Shown: piece after piece, positions 1 to 5,043 of the stretch
Position numbering within the stretch: position 1 is the first letter of the stretch
Layout: the number at the start of each line of letters is the position of its first letter
Source of the DNA: Nanobdellota archaeon
GTDB taxonomy: Archaea > Thermoproteota > Nitrososphaeria > Nitrososphaerales > Nitrosopumilaceae
Assembly: GCA_012030815.1 (NCBI GenBank)
Contig: JAAUVF010000090.1
Span: 1 to 5,043 of the forward strand
Reading direction: 5' to 3'
DNA: 5,043 bases
Notes under the pieces: model-generated
The model's database searches: none
Told to the model about the DNA's origin: nothing
Seen by the model: the letters and a program-made list of their open reading frames with translations, nothing else
Position numbers and translations under genes: made by a program

Positions 1-849
1 TCGCTGGTGCAGCCGTTTATTCTGCGCCGCCTCAAAACCGACCAGCAGCATCATTCAGGATCTGCCTGAAAAGCAAGAGATGACGGTATTTTGCGGCCTG
101 TCGGCAGAGCAAGCTTCGATCTATCAGCATCTTGTCGAGCAGTCGCTGGTGGAAATTGAGTCAGCAGAGGGCATCCAGCAGCGGGGGATGATTTTGGCGC
201 TGCTCACCAAGCTGAAGCAGGTTTGCAATCATCCTGCCCAATATCTCCACGAAGCGTCTTTGGCGACGACTGAGTTAAGTCGGCGAAGCTTCAGCGACTT
301 CAGGAGATGCTGGAAGAACTTATGGCTGAGGGCGATCGCGCTCTAATCTTCACGCAGTTTGCAGAATGGGGGAAGCTGCTGCAAAGTCATTTAGAACAGC
401 AGTTTGGTCGAGAGGTTCTGTTTCTCTATGGCAGCACTCCCAAAAAGAAGCGGGAGGAAATGGTGGCTCGATTCCAACATGACCCCCAAGGGCCACGTTT
501 GTTTATTTTGTCCCTCAAAGCTGGGGGGGTGGGCTTAAATCTGACCCGTGCCAATCATGTGTTTCACTTTGATCGATGGTGGAATCCTGCCGTGGAAAAT
601 CAGGCGACGGATCGAGTGTTTCGGATTGGTCAAACCAAAAATGTGCAGGTGCATAAGTTTGTCTGTACTGGAACACTGGAGGAAAAGATTCACGATCAAC
701 TGGAAAGCAAGAAAGCCCTGGCCGATCAAGTGGTCGGGGGTGGTGAAAATTGGCTGACCAAACTGGATACAGATCAACTCCGCAATCTGCTGATGCTGGA
801 TCGGTCGGCCGTGATTGAAGATGAGTTAGCCCGGGGGAGCAATTGTTAG
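1..849 (+). CDS. SNF2-family DNA helicase, C-terminal part; 5' end outside window, two compensating frameshifts
   Basis: SNF2 helicases are ATP-driven DNA translocases. The piece starts just before the second RecA-like lobe with the family hallmark [10 protein letters not shown] (13-42). After repair it runs through [11 protein letters not shown] (from 340), motif V (AGGVGLNL, around 520-543), DRWWNP (571-588) and motif [13 protein letters not shown] (601-633). It ends with the [10 protein letters not shown] helix and a tail including [17 protein letters not shown], resembling the tail of cyanobacterial SNF2 proteins. Walker A and the DEAH-like box would lie upstream of the window. The frame is broken twice. 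One extra base in CC at 42-43 shifts the reading by +1, so that [13 protein letters not shown] follows. A missing base between about 271 and 285 restores the original frame at [12 protein letters not shown]. The two shifts cancel, and family-typical sequence flanks both. Base composition is about half G+C, unlike everything after 1140. The family is certain; whether the breaks are real is not. Confidence 0.9.
332..339. repeat. HIP1 octamer GCGATCGC
   Basis: This is a perfect GCGATCGC palindrome within the SNF2 gene. The octamer is known as the highly iterated palindrome of many cyanobacterial genomes. One copy can occur by chance, so it supports a cyanobacterial origin only weakly and together with the protein. 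I found no copy in the A+T-rich part. Confidence 0.6.
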
Positions 850-949
850 GCATACGGTGTTCAAACGAAAGTATGCAACCTAAACCCCCCATTTTAGTTA
901 GTTCGGGTGGAAATTTTCTGCCTAAATCCCTGGCATTTTAGTCAAACAT

Positions 950-963
950 AGGCTTACAAGCCT
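950..963. repeat. Short inverted repeat AGGCTT-AC-AAGCCT
   Basis: Perfect six-base arms flank a two-base centre, equivalent to a five-base stem with a four-base loop. It lies about 100 bases past the SNF2 stop and has no T run after it, so it is a poor intrinsic terminator. It could be part of a dispersed intergenic repeat or the edge of a degraded mobile element, or be chance. Confidence 0.3.
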
Positions 964-1201
964 TACGCGATATGACTTGTATCGATCAAATACTGAAAAT
1001 ATTTAGACGGAAATATGGAGACTATGGAGGAGCAGCAAATACAGCCAACCCAATAGATTACCAACTGCCTGGTGAATATCCATTGCCTTCGTTGCCACAA
1101 TTTGATCAACTCGCACGAACACAACATCAGCCTGTATTATATAAACATATTTATTATTTTATGATATAATTAAACAAATTTACATAAATTAATAATTTAT
1201 C

Positions 1202-1210
1202 TTAAATAAT
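1202..1210 (+). promoter_or_regulatory. Candidate archaeal TATA box for the RAM gene pair
   Basis: TTAAATAAT is centred about 25 bases before the ATG at 1231. That is the spacing expected when TBP/TFB-driven transcription starts at or close to the start codon, giving a leaderless message, which is common in archaea. No Shine-Dalgarno sequence precedes this ATG, in agreement. The surroundings are so A+T rich that the exact box is uncertain. Confidence 0.45.
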
Positions 1211-1230
1211 AATTTCCTAATTATACTATT

Positions 1231-1470
1231 ATGGCAGTAGCATATGTTTTGATCAATTGTGATCTTGGGAAAGAAGAATTTGTAATTGAACATCTCAAAC
1301 ATCTTGATTCAGTTAAAGAAGTACAAGGAACGTTTGGGGCGTATGATATTCTTGCAAAAATGGAACATGTTGAAAAAGAAAAATTGCGTGAGATGATCAT
1401 TTGGAGTATTCGAAAAATGGAACATATACGTTCTACATTGACTCTTGTTGGAATAGAGGGTCAAAACTAG
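1231..1470 (+). CDS. Stand-alone Lrp/AsnC ligand-binding (RAM) domain protein, 79 aa
   Basis: This small protein consists of one RAM (AsnC_trans_reg) domain, the effector-binding and oligomerisation half of Lrp/AsnC regulators, with no helix-turn-helix half. It starts MAVAYVLINCDLGKEE, the first beta strand, and carries the family's central motif as GTFGAYDIL at residues 33-41. It ends with the IRKMEHIRSTLTLV strand region. The 79-residue length matches the stand-alone RAM proteins common in archaea. In related regulators the glycine-containing YD turn lies at the subunit interface where amino acids bind. The protein may therefore sense a small molecule and form mixed assemblies with full-length Lrp proteins; that is inference. 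The start is the first ATG after a leaderless-type promoter. The next gene begins two bases after the stop and encodes a close paralogue, about 47% identical over 72 ungapped residues by hand count. Confidence 0.9.
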   Translation: MAVAYVLINCDLGKEEFVIEHLKHLDSVKEVQGTFGAYDILAKMEHVEKEKLREMIIWSIRKMEHIRSTLTLVGIEGQN

Positions 1471-1472
1471 AA

Positions 1473-2003
1473 ATGTCCAAAGCATATGTCTTGCTATCTA
1501 ATGAATCTGGAGCCGAAGATTCTGTTTTATCATATTTGAATAATATTGAAAGCGTAAAAGAGGCGCATGGTACGTTTGGGTCATATGATATTTTAACAAA
1601 ACTTGAGTCCTGCGATGAACAAAAAATTCAAGATGACATTTCTCATGGTATTAGAAAAATAAAAAAAATATTATCAACTCTAACATTACATGTAAATGAA
1701 AAACAAAGTTTTAAAAAAATAACCCAAAGTGAAAAAGAAATTTTAGAGAAATATATGGCGCAAGCTTTTGTAATCCTTCACTGCAGTAAATCGCAAGAAT
1801 CATCAATTTTACAGGAATTAGAAAAAGTTTCTGAAGTAATAGAAGCTGATAATCTTGTTGGTTCTTTTGAAATTATTTGTAAACTCGCTGCTCCTACCTA
1901 TAATGAAATTTCAGACATTATTAGTAAGAAAATAAGAAAAATTCCAAACATAAAATCTACTATTACCCTAAATGTAGTAGGTAATCAGGGTTTTAGTAAA
2001 TAA
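1473..2003 (+). CDS. Tandem double RAM-domain (Lrp/AsnC ligand-binding) protein, 176 aa
   Basis: Two RAM domains lie in one chain, again with no DNA-binding domain. The first (residues 1-74) is a paralogue of the preceding gene and has GTFGSYDIL at 33-41 and IRKIKKILSTLTL. A lysine- and glutamate-rich linker follows at about 75-94. The second RAM (about 95-172) starts at MAQAFVILHC and ends IRKIPNIKSTITLNV. In it the usual YD motif has become GSFEI (130-134), so its ligand or interface may differ. An in-frame ATG at 1755 begins exactly at the second domain, as if two genes had fused. I chose the start at 1473 because MSKAYVLL aligns with the start of the first RAM protein. An earlier in-frame ATG at 1401 would only read through the upstream gene. 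AGAGGG at 1455-1460 is a possible but distant ribosome binding site. The gene is probably cotranscribed with its neighbour. Confidence 0.9.
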   Translation: MSKAYVLLSNESGAEDSVLSYLNNIESVKEAHGTFGSYDILTKLESCDEQKIQDDISHGIRKIKKILSTLTLHVNEKQSFKKITQSEKEILEKYMAQAFVILHCSKSQESSILQELEKVSEVIEADNLVGSFEIICKLAAPTYNEISDIISKKIRKIPNIKSTITLNVVGNQGFSK

Positions 2004-2036
2004 TAGCGAAAAAATTCGATCTAAATGAAGGGGTTT
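2004..2036. terminator. Possible bidirectional terminator between convergent genes
   Basis: Only 33 bases separate the stops of the RAM gene and tpiA, which face each other. The gap holds CGAAAAAATTCG (2007-2018), which gives six T on the - strand within a weak four-base stem. A T5 run on the + strand follows at 2034-2038. Archaeal termination often needs little more than T-rich sequence, so this gap could stop transcription from both sides. The evidence is the run content and the location only. Confidence 0.35.
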
Positions 2037-2695
2037 TTAGTTCATTGCTTTTGAAAATTCTTCAATAATTTTTGTCCAATTTTTTGCTTTTATTATCCCG
2101 CTTGCAACTAAAATTCCTTTAGAGCCTAATTCTAAGGCTTTTTCAACATCATGCCCTGACACAATACCTGCACCGCACAGCAACTTTGTTTTATTGTTTG
2201 CCCTCTTTACTGCCTCTGCAGCTTTGATGATTATTTCTGGTTTTTCGTTTGATACTGCCTTGCCTGAACCAATAAGTTCTGGTGGTTCAATTGCAATATA
2301 ATCTGGATTTAATTTTACATATTTTTTACTTCACTTACATCTTTTACACATACTACTGATATCATTTTTAACTCACGAAGTTTTAAAACAAGTTTTGTTA
2401 TGTCCTCACTTGAAATTCTATGCTCACTATGATTAATTAATGACCCACTAACTTTGGATTTTTTTAATAGTTCTGGAATTACAAAACCTGTCGTGCTTCC
2501 AATTTTTGAATTATCTATATGCTGTGCAAAAATTGGAATTGTGCTATTCGATATTAATCCAATCAGGTGCTGTGGTGGTGCAATTGCTATTTTTATTTTA
2601 TATATTTTTGAAATTTTTTCTGTAATATTGACCAATTCTAAAATTTTATTTCCTGCAATCTCATCATAGTTTTTACAATTTATTATAAACAACAT
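2037..2695 (-). CDS. tpiA: Triosephosphate isomerase, archaeal type; one frameshift as read
   Basis: The enzyme interconverts dihydroxyacetone phosphate and glyceraldehyde 3-phosphate in cytoplasmic gluconeogenesis and glycolysis. Reading starts [12 protein letters not shown], with active-site Asn6 and Lys8. It continues through [14 protein letters not shown] and [11 protein letters not shown] with catalytic His89. After repair it has [12 protein letters not shown] with catalytic Glu137, then the phosphate-binding loops [10 protein letters not shown] and GILVASGI, and ends EEFSKAMN. As read, translation stops at 2315 because the T run at 2322-2327 (A6 on the coding strand) is one base short. 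A seventh A gives [19 protein letters not shown] without a break. The repaired length is 219 residues, normal for compact archaeal TIM and shorter than the roughly 250 of bacterial TIM. An isolated homopolymer slip in an otherwise perfect enzyme points to a sequencing error. The gene converges on the RAM pair and diverges from the kinase. The family assignment is certain. Confidence 0.95.
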
Positions 2696-2710
2696 ATTTG
2701 GTATGTGTGC

Positions 2711-2722
2711 ATATTTTATAAT
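2711..2722 (-). promoter_or_regulatory. Candidate TATA box of tpiA
   Basis: On the - strand this reads ATTATAAAATAT. It is centred about 21 bases before the tpiA ATG (2693-2695), so transcription would start at or very near the start codon. No Shine-Dalgarno sequence is seen before the ATG. The position and sequence fit an archaeal core promoter producing a leaderless or nearly leaderless mRNA. Confidence 0.5.
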
Positions 2723-2880
2723 CTATTGTAAGTAAATTTGAGGCTAATTATGGTATTTGATAATTTTAGATGCTAATCTCTATTTGACTAAAAACAGATT
2801 GTTAATATTCCTGAAACCTAATGACGTTATATTTTCAATCTTTTTTTAAAAATATGCCAATTTATTTAGTTATCAAATCA

Positions 2881-2887
2881 TTATAAG
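2881..2887 (+). promoter_or_regulatory. Candidate TATA box of the histidine kinase
   Basis: TTATAAG is centred about 27 bases before the kinase ATG at 2911, again placing the expected start of transcription at the start codon. It lies in the 215-base region shared with the divergent tpiA promoter. Between the two boxes I see only A+T-rich DNA, including T7 followed by A5 near 2841-2852. No clear operator is visible. Confidence 0.45.
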
Positions 2888-2910
2888 GCAAATTTACTTT
2901 CATAAAATCG

Positions 2911-4933
2911 ATGAATCTTGAGAAAGTATGGCTACGATATTTAGTTTTCATATTGATTGGTATAATCATTTTATCTATAACGCTATTTAGTTATGTTCAA
3001 TATCTTGATACAAAATACCAACTAATTGAAGATGATAGAGAGCTAACTAAAGACAGAATCCAATATAATCTAGATGTTCAAGAGCAAAAAATTAATTTAA
3101 TTGGTAAATCCATTAGAGGTCTTTATCTTGATTCTAATTTTGATGTTAATAATGAACATGAACAATTTATGAATGGAATACTGAGATCTGTTCCTGAAAT
3201 AAAAAAATATTTTTATTCTTAATGGAAATAAAATAATTGGTTCATACCCTGAAAAGAATTTGACAGGGGTTGATATTGTAGATGTTTTTAAGATAATGTC
3301 TGATAATCCAAATCGTTACAATATTGAACTAATAGAATTTTCAATCAATGATGAGATAACTGTGTTGATTGATGTTCCATTTGAATATTTGAACATAGAA
3401 CAAACCATTAATCAGAAATATTTTAAATTATTAATATATGCACAGGATAAAACAATTATTCCATTTCAGTTAGAACGAAATGGTAACGAAATTCTAACTG
3501 AAAATATTGAATTTACAAATCAACAACTTGATGATATTATTTATGTACAAAAAAATACTACTTTGTATGCCTTTATGGATCATAGGCCAATTAATTTAGA
3601 GTATGTATTGTGGTATCCTTCATTAGCAGAATCTTTCCAATATTTTGAAGTTATAGCAATCGTTGTTGGGATTTTTCTATCTGGAATTTTCCCTATTTTG
3701 TTTATTAGGGCTGAGCGATTAAGTAATTTTCTACAGCATAAAACCATTCAGTTACAAGATATTAACAATGACATGAAAATGTCAAATGATATTTTAAAAC
3801 AAACTCAAAGACTACTCTTAAAATCTAAAGAAAAATTTCAGAATTTCTACAATGTTTCACCATATGCTACTTTTATTATTGATAATGATAAAAAAATAGA
3901 ATCTTACAATGAAAAATTTCAACATATGTTTCAGTATGGAATAAATGAACTAGTAGGTCATCCATTTACATCAATTGTTTCGGATAAAGGGGAAAAAAAC
4001 GTAGAAAAATATTTTAGTGATCTAGAAGAATCTGGTAAGATCACTGACCAAGAAAATTGGTTAAAGAGAAAAGATGGAACCGAATTTCCTGTACTTTTTA
4101 GTAGTGTACGTATTCAGGATAATTCTGATAAACATAATGGATATCTGTGCATTATACTGGACCAATCAGAAGCATATCAAATAAAAGAATTAGAGCAAAA
4201 TATAATGCATTATTGCAAGAACAGCTTATTACATTAAAAAAATCTGAAAAACAAAAAGATGAGTTTGCATCCATGGTATCTCATGAGCTGAAAACTCCAT
4301 TATTTCCAATAAAATTTCATGCAAAATGGTACGTGATCCTGATTTTGGAGAATTAAATGAACAACAAAAAGAATCCCTAAATCAAATTTACTATAATGCA
4401 GAAAGACTTGAAACAATTATTGATGATCTTTTAGATTCACAAAGAATTGAATTACATACAATGAAATTCAAATTTTCAGAGATTGGTCTATCTAAAATAA
4501 TGGATGAAATATATCATCAAAATAAAATTTACATGCAAGATAAAAATATCTTATTTACCAATGTATCTTCTGATGATGTTAAATTCAAAAGTGATCCTAG
4601 TAGATTAAGTCAAGTTTTTACAAATTTGATAAAAAACTCTGTTGATTTTGTGCCTGATGAAGATGGAAAAATTGAGATTGGTGCCACTAAAGAAAATAAT
4701 TCGATTTTATTTTATGTAAAAGATAATGGCGTAGGAATTTCAAAAGAAGAACAAAAACAGCTATTTCATAAATTTTATCAAACTGACACATCTGTAACCC
4801 GAAAGCATGGGGGCACTGGTTTAGGATTATCCATCTGTAAAGGAATTGTTGATCATTTAGGTGGAAAAATTTGGATTGAAAGTATGCCAAAAACAGGAAC
4901 GACTGTTTTATTAGCATACCTATTTCTCTCTAG
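2911..4933 (+). CDS. Membrane PAS-domain sensor histidine kinase; four single-base frameshifts as read
   Basis: This is a sensor kinase of a two-component system, 674 residues once repaired. An N-terminal membrane helix (about 8-27) and a second one (about 246-265) enclose an extracytoplasmic sensor of about 215 residues that I cannot assign. A helical linker (266-306), a PAS domain (307-420) and a coiled stretch follow. The HisKA domain has SHELKTP with phosphoacceptor His458 and the PIK/DPDFGEL pattern common in thaumarchaeal kinases. The HATPase domain has an N box (Asn572, Asn576), G1 DNGVGI (605-610) and G2 GGTGLGL (634-640). It ends GTTVLFSIPISL. The frame breaks are one extra A in 3201-3207, one missing A in 4197-4200, one missing A in 4323-4326 and one missing T at 4911-4912. 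Each repair gives family-typical sequence and the last reveals the stop at 4931-4933. All catalytic elements survive, so indel errors are more likely than decay. The presumed partner regulator follows directly. Confidence 0.9.
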
Positions 4934-4949
4934 ATATTTTTACTTACAC

Positions 4950-4957
4950 TTAAAAAG
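4950..4957 (+). promoter_or_regulatory. Possible TATA box of the response regulator
   Basis: TTAAAAAG lies about 25 bases before the candidate starts at 4976 and 4981, matching the spacing at the other genes here. It would allow the regulator its own leaderless transcript in addition to readthrough from the kinase. The evidence is position and composition only. Confidence 0.3.
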
Positions 4958-4980
4958 CATAATGCATCATATGGTATGAA

Positions 4981-5043
4981 TTGAATGTTCTTGTGATAGA
5001 GGATAACAAAAGTATTCGTGATATGCTTTGCGCATACATTAAT
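4981..5043 (+). CDS. Response regulator receiver domain, N-terminal fragment, cut by window end
   Basis: The frame reads LNVLVIEDNKSIRDMLCAYIN to the window edge. This is the first beta strand and acidic pair (Glu-Asp after VLVI) of a CheY-like receiver domain, followed by the start of helix 1. The phosphoacceptor Asp and any output domain lie beyond the window. It begins 43-48 bases after the repaired kinase stop on the same strand, so it is the likely phosphotransfer partner of that kinase. The start is uncertain. TTG at 4981 is in frame, but an ATG at 4976-4978 would be in frame if one A were missing from the AA at 4979-4980, giving MKLNVLVIEDN. Given the other missing bases in this window, that ATG is my preferred start. 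Confidence 0.75.
   Translation, partial: MNVLVIEDNKSIRDMLCAYIN

Larger units (their letters stand above)
850..1230. other. Gene-poor junction between cyanobacterial-like and archaeal-like DNA
   Basis: I recognise no gene in this stretch. From 850 to about 1135 the composition is mixed and resembles bacterial intergenic DNA. It has a C run (near 885-890) and a short inverted repeat (950-963). A 65-codon open frame (972-1169) has no family signature that I know, and its last codons run into the A+T-rich DNA, so it is probably fortuitous. From about 1137 the sequence becomes almost entirely A and T, as in thaumarchaeal intergenic DNA, and leads directly to the promoter of the first RAM gene. 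The most likely breakpoint is around 1130-1150, judged only by composition, but anywhere from 850 to 1190 is possible. Confidence 0.6.

Noticed and set aside
1..849. SNF2 helicase as part of a defence island
   Set aside because: SNF2 proteins occur in some phage-defence systems, but no nuclease, methylase or other partner is present, and this form looks like the common housekeeping-type cyanobacterial SNF2. The neighbouring archaeal genes are probably not its true neighbours.
515..892. Long open frame on the - strand opposite SNF2
   Set aside because: It lies entirely antisense to the conserved helicase motifs V and VI, and its translation shows no domain. It is a shadow of the coding strand.
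850..1000. Remnant of an insertion sequence at the junction
   Set aside because: The inverted repeat at 950-963 and the C-rich run at 885-890 suggested a mobile element edge, but no transposase reading, terminal repeat pair or target duplication could be found.
972..1169. 65-codon open frame in the junction
   Set aside because: No recognisable domain, no convincing ribosome binding site, and its final codons fall in the A+T-rich stretch past the probable breakpoint. Treated as fortuitous or as the remnant of an unknown gene.
2454..2669. Open frame on the + strand within tpiA
   Set aside because: It is antisense to well-conserved TIM sequence. Its hydrophobic character comes from the complement of TIM codons.
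2765..2815. Inverted AATCT/AGATT pair upstream of the kinase as an operator
   Set aside because: Five-base arms in very A+T-rich DNA are expected by chance, and the spacing matches no regulator known to me.
4687..4917. Open frame on the - strand within the kinase
   Set aside because: It is antisense to the HATPase domain, including the G1 and G2 boxes, and has no features of its own.

Overview
The window is most simply read as two unlike pieces of DNA joined end to end. Bases 1 to about 850 are roughly half G+C. They encode the C-terminal part of a SNF2-family helicase in the style found in cyanobacteria, and contain one GCGATCGC site, the HIP1 octamer that is highly iterated in many cyanobacterial genomes. 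From about 1140 onward the DNA is strongly A+T rich, roughly 30% G+C or less. It carries archaeal genes that look thaumarchaeal (Nitrososphaerota, Nitrosopumilus-like): an archaeal-type triosephosphate isomerase, stand-alone Lrp/AsnC ligand-binding (RAM) proteins, a PAS histidine kinase and the start of a response regulator. The change of character falls in the gene-poor stretch 850-1230. A chimeric assembly or amplification product is more likely than a real transfer, but sequence alone cannot settle this.

Layout: SNF2 helicase C-terminus, + strand, 1-849. Gene-poor junction, 850-1230. Two adjacent RAM-domain genes, + strand, 1231-1470 and 1473-2003, two bases apart and probably one transcript. 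They hold three RAM units and no DNA-binding domain. Next is tpiA, - strand, 2037-2695, convergent with the RAM pair. A 215-base divergent intergenic region follows, with a plausible TATA box for each side. Then a transmembrane PAS histidine kinase, + strand, 2911-4933, and the first codons of a response regulator, + strand, from about 4976/4981 and cut by the window end.

As read, the sequence has seven clear frameshifts and one probable one: two in SNF2, one in tpiA, four in the kinase, and probably one at the response regulator start. Most lie in short A or T runs, and each is repaired by adding or removing one base to give an uninterrupted family-typical protein. Indel errors in the sequence are therefore the best explanation, and these genes should not be called pseudogenes on this evidence. 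After repair, TIM is 219 residues with all catalytic residues, and the kinase is 674 residues with its H, N, G1 and G2 boxes.

Working together: the kinase and response regulator form an apparent two-component pair. The RAM proteins are probable small-molecule sensors or partners of Lrp-type regulators. TIM is central metabolism. I see no CRISPR array, tRNA, rRNA, intact insertion sequence or defence system. The most interesting biology is the three-unit RAM array and the unassigned extracytoplasmic sensor of the kinase; the most consequential observation is the chimeric structure plus the indels.
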